From the NCBI RefSeq assembly GCF_964204865.1, contig NC_135252.1, positions 19,861,383-19,925,382 of the forward strand: 64,000 nucleotides of DNA, written 5' to 3'. The DNA is from Styela clava (Eukaryota; Chordata; Ascidiacea; Stolidobranchia; Styelidae). The position numbers and the translations under genes were made by a program. The notes below the pieces were generated by a model. The model worked only from the letters and a program-made list of their open reading frames with translations, ran no database searches and was not told the origin of the DNA. Shown here piece after piece: positions 24,101 to 35,500 of the stretch; positions within the stretch are counted from its first letter, which is position 1, and each line of letters starts with the position of its first letter.

Positions 24101-25526
24101 TTGCGTAGGAAGGGGGAATGAGGAAATGCAATATATGCAGAGTGAGGACCAAAAGGATGGGGCTTATAAGTAAACAGTAGCATAAAAACCAACATTCCAA
24201 CCAAAAATAATAATAATTCCTTCTTACCTTCATTTATAGTAAGTGAACCAGAGCAACGCGTTTTTCTAATTCCATCATAAGAAGTCTGTATTTCCAATAC
24301 ATCTATTGCTATTGCGTAGTCTTCAAGATTGTTATTGACAATCCAGTTGCATTCATCATTGTTATAGTAGCTTCCAGGATGACCAGGAGATTTTACAATG
24401 CCCGAAGCTTCTGATTCAATTTTAGTCTCTCCAAAACATTGCCCTGAAGCCAGCTTCGATACTGAATAAAAACACAATCCAAGTTGAAAATAGCAAAAAA
24501 AAAAATTTAAAATTTTTTTTTGAGTGATTGTACAAAATTCAGAATGAATAGCTTTCAAAATACATTTACACCAATATATTCACAGAAATCCCATTTCCAA
24601 AACAACATAGTCCAAGTGCCAGCTTTGGAACCAAATAAAAACTTAATCCACGTTATCAAAATATAGTGAAATATAATTTTAAAATGAAGGTTTAGAATCT
24701 GGGATAGTTCATTCAAATTTATGAGTCATTATACAACAATCCAGAATAACTAGCTTTTAATATACATTTACACCAATATATTCACAATAAACATAATGAT
24801 CAGATACCACCTTTGATACTGAATAAAAAACATAATCTAAACTGAATATACTGAAATAAAATTTTAAATGAAACATTGAAATGTACAAAAATTTCCATTT
24901 TCTAAGAGATTGTACAAAAATTCCAGAATAAATAGCCATCAATATAATTTACACTAATATATTGACACTAAACATAATTGTGATCAGATGACAGTAACGG
25001 AACTGAATGGAAACTTAATTTGAATCGAATATAGTGAACATTTTCAATAACGCATCGAAATTTACGATCTTTTGATTTTTTAAGTGATTATTTAAAAATA
25101 AAAAATAAATAGCTTTTATTTATATACATTAACACTGATATATTTCACACTAAACATACTTATGATCAGATGCCAGCTTTGATACTGAATAAAAACAATC
25201 CAAATTAAACATACTTGAATACAATTTCGAATAAAGCATTGAAAGTTACAAAAAATCTTTTAATTATTTTGCGAGATTGATAATGAACAGCTTTCAATAT
25301 AATTTACACTAGACATATCACCTCTGACCAGATGCCAGCTTTGGAATAAATAAAAACATAATACAAGTTAAATATAGTGAAATAAAAATGGAAAAAAAGA
25401 TTATAAACATTATGTAAGATTTTTTCAATTTTTTTGTGATTATATAAAAATGCAGGATTAATAGATCTCAATAATATTCAAATTATTATACCTACCTTGC
25501 AAAATGCTTAGAAGTATAAATATCAT
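21113..25526 (-). CDS. Receptor B: CUB ectodomain, one TM helix, repeat Tyr-rich tail
   Basis: Five exons on the minus strand, 25526-25496, 24461-24228, 23862-23650, 22454-22250 and 21800-21113, join in frame into 456 residues (phases 1,1,1,2). Exon 1 and the start of exon 2 give a signal peptide (MIFILLSILQVSKLASG). Exon 2 is the first half of a CUB domain (SPGHPGSYYNNDECNWIV, then TRCSGSL), and exon 3 supplies the remaining cysteines (C-x6-C-x8-C-x12-C and a final FFNC). Exon 4 encodes a Thr/Asn-rich stalk and a membrane helix (IAVPIMLISLIILLLTPFML) followed by WRRR. Exon 5 is a tail of about 228 residues with 19 Tyr, including a twice-repeated block KGYVDID-x-KYAMA and sites GIYEDI, KEYELV and NPYELP. 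All splice sites fit GT-AG. Paralogue of receptor A; a signalling receptor is likely, ligand unknown. Confidence 0.85.
24440..25380. repeat. Tandem copies of the exon-2 acceptor region inside intron 1 of receptor B
   Basis: The motif around the exon-2 splice acceptor (GCCAGCTTCGATACTGAATA on the plus strand, near 24449) recurs in degenerate form near 24613, 24802, 24988, 25170 and 25332, spaced about 160-190 bases. Shared flanking words include TTTACAC(C/T)AATATATT and AACATAATGATCAGAT. These are non-coding copies of the intron-exon boundary. Confidence 0.75.
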
Positions 25527-27603
25527 TATAAATATGAATTTCTTCGATATATCAAAATTTTTGAACTAGTAATATCTTAACTGCTTTACTATGTAATATA
25601 ATTATTAACATGATACGAATTGAACAAGAGTGGGAATACATTTCTAAAGTGACGTAGTTCCGATTCCCATATTATGCAACAGTATTGACTTAACGACGAT
25701 GTAGAAAAATATGATTTTATTTATATTTCTATGAAACCCTTGATGTGGACAATTGAGCTTGAACATATAAATTAATCACAATTTGTTTTAAAATTTTAAT
25801 TTGAAGTTTTTTTTTCCAGGTTTAAATGCATTTTAGTCTGCGTATCTGAAGATTATTGTATTAGTGAATAACGTAGGAAAACAACTTAAGATACAACTTT
25901 TTTTAGTGATGTTAAATTATTTCCTGAATCATTCCATGCGCGGTAACGTAGTCTCCAGTGACGTAATTAAGTCGTTGAATGAATGTATGCGTACGTGTGG
26001 GTTATTGTAGCTTGGAATCAAGATCGGGGGTGATGAAACTCATTACTGGATCCTCTATGATTCATATCATGAAAAAAAAAAAACGGAATATTAAAAACAA
26101 TTTATCATATTTTAATTGCATATTCACTTTTTTTGGAAATAGTCACGAATTTGAAAAAAATATGACTGGGCTTACTCTTTTTCATTTAAATCCAAACCCT
26201 ACTCAAATTAAAAATATAATATTTATCCATTACAATTTTATTAATTTAATGGTATAAATTTAACTATGGGAAGTGAAGTCGACAATTGTACTATATCCTG
26301 TTAAACAATCATGCGGAATCCAAATATCAGAAATGTAAGTGGTTTATTTATTCAGAGCTTTAGAATTCACAATTGACCAAGATTGTAAAATACATCAGGT
26401 TATTCAATTATGGAGTGATCATTTAAAAAATTGAGTTGAAAAATAGTATTTGCAGAGATGACGGTGATTTGCTGATTAATTAATTACCTTGTTTACGATA
26501 CATGTGGAAAAATAGAAAGCCACCGAAGAGCCCACAGAATTTTTTGAAATAAAAAAGTAATAGCCTTGTAACGAAAAATACAATCTTTAACAATTGAAAA
26601 TTTGGGTCATTAGCGGTAGACCTCACGCTAGAGCACTATCTTGCGGTATATCCATGGCAGCCATCGATATGAACTCAAAAATAAAAACATCAAGGAAACA
26701 TAATAATAAGATAACAAAGAACGGAATGTAACATACAAAATGTATTCATGCCAGTGCGACCCGTGTCAAATCATACTTTGCACTAGAATGGATTTGCACC
26801 AGCAGTTCTTTATTCCTAGAAACTAGCAGTTTCATCTCTCTTCTAAGTTCACTTTCACTGACGCTATGAATACGCGTAGCAATCAATGAAGTTATAAGTT
26901 CATTTCTAGCAAATCAATCATTCGAATTGAACAATCTAATTGTTTGGTATTAGAATCTCTACCTCTGAATTGAAAGAAAAAATAAGGACACATTTCATGT
27001 CAAAATAAGAAATTTTCTTAAAAATAAGGACAAAATTTTTTTCTAAGATAAAGACATTCAAAAAAAGGACAAATGGTAGAAATAAGGACGTTATGGTGGC
27101 CCTGAATATATCCCACACTATAGTTTTGGTGGCCCACACGCTATTGAAGCCCGTCCTATTTTTTTCAAAATTTATGTGTATCGATTGGCATCTCAAAATA
27201 TCTATGTACGTATATGCGTTAACGTGACTAGCTTTGATTGATAAGTTGTTAATTAATGATTAATATCGGATACTTGTCAGTATGACTGATTGATTATTCA
27301 AATCATGCATTTAGAAATAATAAATAATTACAGTTGTCCTTGTGTGCAAATGGTCACTTATCCGACATTGGTGGAAATTATCAATGATCAATGTACTTGC
27401 AAGTAAGGTCAGTCAGTTCACTAATGATAGCTAGCAACTGTCGTTGACGTATAAGCCAGGGTTTTCCCTGTGTAAATTATCGAACTCCCTCCGCTTCGTT
27501 CCGCTTCAAACTGGTTTTACTGTCAATCATTTCTTCGTTCTATTTAATCCGCCTCAATCCAGATTGGTAGTCATTTAGCATTTGTTAAACTGGTTGTTCC
27601 GTC
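25527..27603. other. Intergenic, no gene seen
   Basis: Contains the promoter side of receptor B and the 5' flank of the aminoacylase-like gene. No exon recognised; ORFs at 25979-26257 and 26936-27196 have no recognisable features. Confidence 0.5.
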
Positions 27604-28833
27604 ATGCAGTACGTCGGGTTTGACAAAACTTTAGCTGTGAGGAAATTTCAAGAATATCTTCGCATTAAAACGGATCATCCAAACCCTGACTACGAAAGGG
27701 CGAATGAATTTCTTATAGAATATGCTGAAGAGTTGCAAGTAAAGGTAAAACTAGTTCAAATCGGAGATGGGGAAAGATCGATAGTACTGATGCTTATACC
27801 AGGAAAACAACCAGAGCTGCCGTCTATTCTTCTCAATTCACACATTGACGTAAGCTGCGCGGATTATGTCAATTGGAAGCAAGATCCATGGTCCGCGTAC
27901 AAAGATGATATTGGAAATATTCACGGTGTCGGGGCCCAGGACATGAAATGTGTTGGTATTCAGTATTTAGAAGCTATCAGGATTTTGACACTTTTAAGAA
28001 AAGAACGTTTTGAACGGAACATTTATATTTCGTTTATTCCTGATGAACAAATCAACGACGGTTCATTGGGAATGACATTATTCATTCAAACGCAGGAATT
28101 TAAAAACATGAATGTAGGTTTCGCTATGGATGAAGGTTTAGCCAATCCTCTGGACCAATATTCAGTATACTACGGAGAAAAGATTCCGTGGTGGGTACGC
28201 GTCAAATGTCAAGGACAAGGAGGGCACTCGTCGAATCTAATAGGAGAGTCTGCCGCTGAAAAGTTTTCTCGTGTAATAGCATCATTTATGTCTTTTCGCA
28301 AAGGTGAAATCGAAAAATTGAAAAACAATTCCACCTTGCGAGTAGGAGATGTCACGTCCATCGAACTCACCGTGCTTGGAGGTGGAGAACGCCCAAATTC
28401 GATACCTCCTGATTTTTCAGCCACGTTTGACGTCCGAATTCCACCCTCGGTTAACTTAACCGAGTTCGAAGAGATGTTAACCGGATGGTGTCAACAAGCG
28501 GGCAAAGACGTCACACTTGAATTTTTATACAAAGGGATGTGTCAGGTGACAACTCGTAGTGACGAATCTAGTCCATGGTGGATCACTTTCACTGAAGCAC
28601 TTCGAGAAAATAATCTGAAGTTTTCTAAAGAAATTCACCCCGCATTTTCAGACGGTCGTTTTCTGAGGGAGATCGGTATTCCGGTAATTGGATTCAGCCC
28701 AATGAAAAATACTCCCATCGCCCTTTTCACATCAGATGAATTTTTGAACGAGGATGTATTTTTGGATGGTATTAGGGCATACTGTGCCGTTATTAGTGCC
28801 GTTGCTAATTTGGACACGGAGTGGGCTTGCTGA
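27604..28833 (+). CDS. Aminoacylase-1-like M20 family protein, metal site altered
   Basis: 409 residues in a single exon, co-linear over its whole length with animal aminoacylase-1 (about 408 residues), a cytosolic zinc enzyme that removes acyl groups from N-acylated amino acids. Conserved are His80 and Asp82 (NSHIDV), Asp113 (GAQDMK), the catalytic Glu in PDEQ (148), the Glu of MDEG (177), GGHSS with the dimer His, and RPNSIP. Two metal ligands are changed. The Glu that normally follows the catalytic Glu is Gln149, and the His of the usual HDHDE near the C-terminus is Ser377 (FTSDE). These belong to one of the two metal positions, so activity may be lost or altered. Animal ACY1 genes usually have many introns; a single exon suggests a retrocopy that kept its frame. 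The start was chosen by alignment of VRKFQEYLR. Confidence 0.9.
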   Translation: MQYVGFDKTLAVRKFQEYLRIKTDHPNPDYERANEFLIEYAEELQVKVKLVQIGDGERSIVLMLIPGKQPELPSILLNSHIDVSCADYVNWKQDPWSAYKDDIGNIHGVGAQDMKCVGIQYLEAIRILTLLRKERFERNIYISFIPDEQINDGSLGMTLFIQTQEFKNMNVGFAMDEGLANPLDQYSVYYGEKIPWWVRVKCQGQGGHSSNLIGESAAEKFSRVIASFMSFRKGEIEKLKNNSTLRVGDVTSIELTVLGGGERPNSIPPDFSATFDVRIPPSVNLTEFEEMLTGWCQQAGKDVTLEFLYKGMCQVTTRSDESSPWWITFTEALRENNLKFSKEIHPAFSDGRFLREIGIPVIGFSPMKNTPIALFTSDEFLNEDVFLDGIRAYCAVISAVANLDTEWAC

Positions 28834-29114
28834 TCATTTTCTACATTGTTTTCTCTGTTTTTGTGTTGGGTTGTTATTGCAAAAAAACATTTTCCATTCA
28901 ACTAATTTACCCAGCCATTTAATTTTGTTTATGCCACAGATATGCGTAATTGCAAGAAGACAATATGAATTTTCTTTTTTACCCCTATGGAGTCTTACGG
29001 TATCCGATATTTCACCCTATGTTTTGTGAGTTTTTTATAATTCAATGCATTGCTTTGGCCAATTTAGTCACTTGATATTTGTGTCCACATATGGTACATT
29101 GCTCCCTCGTTTTC

Positions 29115-29120
29115 AATAAA
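29115..29120 (+). terminator. Poly(A) signal of the aminoacylase-like gene
   Basis: AATAAA 282 bases after the stop codon, within TTTTCAATAAATATTG. Confidence 0.5.
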
Positions 29121-29420
29121 TATTGCTATTCGATACCATGAATTTACAATTTCATTAAATTGAATGTATATAATAAACTCATGCCTCATCGTACTTACTC
29201 TTTCTTTATGTTATTTGTTCATGTTATTATTATTATTGGATGAAACATCTTATAAATCACATTTGGTCAATTTTTGTGTTTAACATTGCAATGCACAATG
29301 GCAATACATGACTAAAACAAACACGAGCAGTTCTAGATACCGTGTTGTGACCTCTGTAAAAAATTGATCAGAAGATAACCCTAAAGTGAGTTTATGCTAT
29401 GGCGATGCGATCATAGTTGA

Positions 29421-30705
29421 ATCCAACTTCTTAACCACCACGCCTCCACTACGCCCACAAATGAATTAGTCAATAGGCGTCGAGTACAAGTTATATGTCG
29501 GTTATAAGGAGCAAAGGATGAATCCCACGGGACACGATCGCGGTTATATTATCATGGCATATGAATTCAAAAATGTTTGATGACGTCAATTTAGGTGGTA
29601 AATTTAGCCGCTGCATAAAACAAACAATGAAAAGCAAATCTAACGGTAGCAATGGCAAGATTATCGAGCCGCGACACCCGAAGTTCAATATCTAACTTAA
29701 TTTGTAAGGAAATTACGTTTTCAGAACACTTTTAATATGAATGGCTTTGGCACCTGAACCACATATAACATCCAAAAGACATGAAAATTATACGAGACGA
29801 CCATAAATTGTACATGGCAACATCTCTAATCGAACCCACCAGATAATTTATGGGGATTACAGATTGACAGGCACTGAAATGTGTAAATTGATTGAGGTAT
29901 ACTAGTTGCTATGGTAACGTGAAATCGATCAAGTGGAGCAGTTCAAATCGATCGAGTGGAGCAGTTCGGTCCGGGCATTGATATACACATGATGGGATGG
30001 ATGATAATGAGAAGACTCAATAACTACAACCACGCACTACAGCGTACACTATATCCAATGAACTTAAACGCAGCAAGAAATATTATTTTAACCCTACAAC
30101 GCAAAGTTTTTCTAGAGCGCTGTCATAAATTAAGGGAATGTCAGTCAGAACATTAAAACTGTGTAAAGGGCAAGCTATTTGAAAAATACTTGAGCTCCCA
30201 GCAGATTAGTTATGTTTGCAAAACCACAATTTCAACTGGAGGAAAAAGTTTGAAATAATTATGTAAAATATGTTGTGTTTGATGTATGAATCGACTAAGC
30301 CACTACATACAGATATTCTGCGTTATATGAATAATTCATACACAAGGGTGGCAAAGTTGCATAGTTTTTTTTATTTTATTTGCACTACGCATTTAAACGC
30401 CTTCGATTTAAACAAGGCTCTTTTGACACTTCTATACATCGATCTACTGAATATTCCGAAGACGTAATATGAAACTAGATTTTAACCAGTTCAATCCAAC
30501 GCTTCAACCACCACGCCTCTACTACGCCTCTAAATGCATTAATCAATAGGCGTCGAGTATATGCCGGTTACAAGAGGCAAACGACGAATCCCACTGGACA
30601 CGATCGCGGTTATATTATCATGGAATATGAAGTATTTGGTGACGTCAAATTATGTTGTAACTAAAATCATTGTCAAAACAAACAATCATAAGCAAATACA
30701 AGTTT
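29421..30705. repeat. Direct duplication of an about 220-bp block
   Basis: About 29421-29655 and 30491-30705 share AACCACCACGCCTC, CAATAGGCGTCGAGTA and ACACGATCGCGGTTATATTA, in the same order and orientation. Both contain GATCGCGG and GACGTCAA. No coding sequence is associated. Confidence 0.8.
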
Positions 30706-30858
30706 GGCGACGGTAAAATATCCGTTTTCACATAACGGGACTACAAAGTTATGGTTTGCTTAATTTTAAAACTAAAATTGATCACTAATGGTAGCTAGCA
30801 ACTGTCGCTGACGTATACGCTAGGGTTTTCTATGTATAAACGATCGAACTCTCCCTTT

Positions 30859-32108
30859 TGCCATTGCTAATCTTGTGAATGACAAAATATCGTATTTTTA
30901 TTGTGATGTTTTTTCCGGGAAATTAAGTCCTGTTTTCATCAATTAAATTATGGGACACAGTGGAGCAAGAAACTCGATAGTTAGAAAAATGTCAAATAAT
31001 TTTCCACGTTTTACGACGGTTATTTTTATTTATAAAGCAATAAGACCTGATCGATTGTTTGACATTTTCCGTTTTTGACTCCCCTCTATGACCACTATGC
31101 ACGGAAGTACACTGAAAATCGAATTATCTTGAAGGTTTGATAAAGTTAGAAACCATTTGCAAATACGCCATAACATATTTCATTTGTTTCAGTCACCAAA
31201 ATCTTTTAAATCTTATAGAGAAAACAAACCATAAGATAAAGCAACACAATCATTAAATATTACTACGATGTTTTCACTAACTGCGTGCCACAGAAGTCTT
31301 TGATTTCGATAATTGCGCATATTGTCTGACTCAAAATATTTCCTTATGTCACTATGCGAAAATAAGACGAACACAAAATACTGTTTATAGAAATAACTAA
31401 ATTAAAAATTTGATTCAATTATCTTCTAGTTGATTATGACAGTCAATCAACTATCATATCATGCTTTCTATAAATGTGACAGGTTTATCCCGTGTGTTGT
31501 TTACCCTTTTGTTTTCCTGTTTGTTTTTGTGATTTGATTTTAATATTGCTCTGTTTGATGATGATTGACGCTGAACGTGAAGGCAAGAAGACATGGATGT
31601 CTGGCACGCTGTGACATCTGACAAGGCAGAGTCGTTTTCGTCTTCCGTGTGAGAAGGTTCTGTTCGAGTTATCATTGGCCACGTTAAATTGTAATTTTGA
31701 TATTTGATGAACATCAAAGCCGCAGTCGAACCTCGGAACTCCTGATTTTAGCGTAGTGGATGTTTCGAAAAGATGGGGGAAAAAAGTTGCGACATAATAG
31801 TGACACAAATTTGTTTATTTGGCAGGCAGAACTGGGTTTAATGTTGAATGAAGCACTGAATGAAAAAAATATATAAAACACAGGTATCGTGTTACCCATA
31901 ATTGATGAATATAGCTTTCACGAGGCCGAAATTTGTAAAAAAATGAAAATTATAACTGCGGCGACAGAGATATTTTAAGGTTGGCTTCCGACAACTTACA
32001 ACCATTCTACCATTAGAAAAAAGTATCTAACCAAAATTTGAAACTCGATAGCTCTTTTGCAGCGCATAGAGTTTTATTCAGAATAAGATATCAAACTTTT
32101 CTGACATT
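30859..32108. other. Intergenic, no gene seen
   Basis: The longest open frame (minus strand 31485-31808) has no recognisable motif or splice context. Confidence 0.5.
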
Positions 32109-32116
32109 GTCTACAG

Positions 32117-32527
32117 CAGGGGTTCCCAAGCTTTTCTCAGGACGACCCCAAAGACAACTTTCAAGTGTTCAGTCCGACCCCAGGTCACTATATATATTTT
32201 TCATGAAATTTTAGAGCTTTTTTCACTGCACTTTTGAGTTTGGTCATATGGTGGTATTAAGTAAAATAAGCTAAAACCCAACAGTGATGTCACAATAAAC
32301 ACCTACATTTTCAATAACAAAAGCATAGAGTGATGCCTATGGGCCTTTACATTAAGCCATGGTACAAACTGCTAAATTTAACATGGTTTGTCAAATTTTA
32401 GATGAGTTGTACCTCCATCCTCTACCATACCTCAGCGACCCAACCGACCCCATGACCTGGTTGCGACCCTACCTATTTATTACTCCGACCCAATTTGGGG
32501 TCGCGACCCCTGGTTTTGGAACCCCTG
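32117..32527. mobile_element. hAT-type non-autonomous element, 411 bp
   Basis: Ends CAGGGGTTCCCAA and TTTGGAACCCCTG are inverted repeats. Perfect 8-bp target duplication GTCTACAG at 32109-32116 and 32528-32535. The interior is rich in GACCC/GGGTC words near both ends. The small ORF at 32359-32562 runs through the right end and is not a gene. Confidence 0.93.
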
Positions 32528-32535
32528 GTCTACAG

Positions 32536-35500
32536 GATAGCCTTGACTTTCACAAATTCTAAATACAACACTGCTTGTCGCAATTTATTCTGAAACTGGC
32601 GAACTTGCTAACGGCTAAAATTTCACCAATGATACCAAAATATTGAAATTGAAAAAAAAAAACTCAACTACTGTAAAGCCATTGATTCAAAAACAACAAG
32701 CAATAAACAACGGGAAGAAGAATTTATGAGTTTAGGATCACTTAACATTCAATTGTGTTGTGCTGATGAATAAATCTTAATTAAATAGTAAATGCATATA
32801 AATTTGCAAAATGAACAACACAATGTCTATTTTAAGTCGTCCTCACCAGTTTATAGTGTCACCAAGAAGCGGTTTTCATCTTGAAATGAGTCCCTTGCAA
32901 AAGCTCTATGCCGCTTGTGATGCATGCATAGACACTTATATTCCTTAGTTTATATGATTTTTTTGCGTTGATTCATACTTTTGTAATGCCCAATGTGAGG
33001 TTATTCCGAGATATAAGTAAGAGATTTATCTGGTAAAGCATAAATACAAAAAGCATGATATTTCCAAGTCTTAAAACAATTATGAAGATAAAGCAGTTCG
33101 TTACATAATTAACTTTTTTTTAATGAACTTTTCATCGAATATAAAAGTAAAGCTTTCTTGAAAATCTTTAGAAAGTTGAAGAAATTTCATAATATACACT
33201 TGGGAAGATGCCATGAGTAGATGACCAATGCTGGCGTTCAAATATTCATCATCTAATTCAACGTAAACACTTCACCGGTAATATATCTGTAGACAATACG
33301 TTCAAACTCGTTCCAGTAGTCAGTATTTAGGATTTTATTTTCTCACCATACAGAAAATACACTTTATGCGAACAATAAAGAAAGAAATTCTAAGAATTTT
33401 GAATGTATCATTTCAAGGTAAAGGAAGACGCGAAAAACCAATACTGTTTGACAAGCTGTGACACCAGCGATTAAATCTAACAGTGATTAATACAGCAGAG
33501 AAAGTTCACAAAAAAAGCTAACCCTATACACAAAAAAATATGACTCCAAGCACAACCAAGTACGCTAACCATAGGAACGACATTCCATTTGAGTAACTAA
33601 AATAGTTCAAAACCGTACAGTTTTTTTTTTATATTTGAGCTGTGTCTTAAACGCTTCGAATTGGCATTTTTTAACAATATAAAACAGTTCGAGTTATAAA
33701 CTTCACGGTTTTTAGGTTTGTGCTGTATCTTAAACGCAACGGATTGAATTTTTAACGATAAACGACCATTGTTTTATACGTTATACCAAACATGATAAAT
33801 GCTTGAATAACGCAGTAACGAAATTAGCAAATTACTGATTATACCCATTTATTGTGATGGCTGCCCTCGTTTATTGACAACTCTATTCAATGTCCGGCGA
33901 GGTAGTAGACAGACAATGTATAACGAATGTCAAGTCGAGGTCGTCCTTTGGATTCGATTTTTATTGTTTTGAAAATTTTAAAATGGCGATGAAATGTTGA
34001 GTTAATTAATCTAACAAACAAAATGTTCTATCATCTTGGATTCCAGTTTGTTAATTTAAACCACTTTGTATTTTGTTTAGACGGGTGGCAATATTCTACG
34101 GCAGGGGAACATAACCAGGCCCGCCAAGCCATTTAGTGTGAGCTTTGTCAACACTCAGGTTTTTCCCTATCCCGCGTAAAATTCTAATCCGATAGTTTGT
34201 TGGAAAAGGCGCTCACATGAATATAAATACATAATGTTTTTTGCTCTTGTCGCTGCGTTAAATCATCCTCTGTTTTTTCCGGTGCATTTATCACTATAAG
34301 GCCAATCGATAGTCGCATTCACTTCCCTTTCCTTTCCTGCTAAGTTTTTTTGTGTGGCCCGGCTATATGTCTGAAGTCTATAATATGGCTCGCAGATAAA
34401 ATATGATGCGCACCATTGTTCTACAGTGTTTGCAGTTAGAGCGAAATTGCATCTTTATATACAATTTCGCGTCAACATCACGTATAAGATAAATTCCTTT
34501 GGGAGCCGATGGGTGTATGGACAAGTAATAGTCATTGGGTGAAGTAATACATTATATAAATTTCAATCAGTTCTTGAATCAATAGGATATTATTAATATA
34601 TGTTATAAATTCTTATTACGAATGTTTAAGAACACTGAGAATAACAAATATTCTGCTCCAATTTGCGCAAAATATTTCATAAAAAAATAAAATAGAAGCC
34701 TTCTTGAAACGCGATGAAAAAATAATATAAATTTGAGACGATGGCGTAAGAACAGGAGCGATGCTGGCGTTCAAATTTCCAGCACGCATTTTTGCTAAAT
34801 CAATTTACGAATCGACGTAATGCCGTATGAGACCATTTTTCTGATCTCATCATGAAGTCCGGCGTTAAACCCTTAATTAAATAAACAAACATTTGGCAGC
34901 ATTGCTGACAACGAAACGTGATGGACTCGACTGTAAATATGACCTTTCGAGTCGACGCAATGTCTTTCACGATCTTTGTCAGTGACAGCGTAACCTTTTG
35001 CGTTGGGCGCATTTCAGTATGTTATAGTTTCTACGGCGTTAATATTCTCAGTATTCTCTTGTTCAAACTGGTTTAATCCAGTATTCGGACAGTAAATGGT
35101 AACAGTGAACACGCGCAACAGCGGATGCATAATATGATTTTTAGATTTATTGATATGAAATCAGACTCTTGGAAACCATGCAATGCAAATCGTTTCTACA
35201 AATACACGAAATGTATAACTATCTGATGCTGAATGTGATTCATATGTCAACGATAGAGTTTGCTGTCATTAATCAACAACCACGGTTGTGATGCCATCTC
35301 ACGTTTAACAAGATTTCAATTGATTTTTTGCAATATTAGAAGCGTCACACACATTAACAATATATCTTCAAAAAAAGTTCTTTAACCTTGTAATTATGTT
35401 TGTTCGCTCGACCCGCAGTTTGAATAGTTGTAGCTGATATGATCTGTAATTTTTTCCGTGTGGCATGTATTTTACATAAATTCCACAACATAGGATATTT

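Larger units (their letters stand above)
27418..30858. repeat. Duplicated 75-bp block flanking the aminoacylase-like gene
   Basis: About 27418-27495 (GGTAGC-like TAGCTAGCAACTGTCG, then TGACGTATA, GGGTTTTC and ATCGAACTC) reappears at about 30782-30858 in the same orientation with scattered differences. The two copies bracket the gene at 27.6-28.8 kb; only these end blocks, not the interval, are repeated. Confidence 0.7.
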
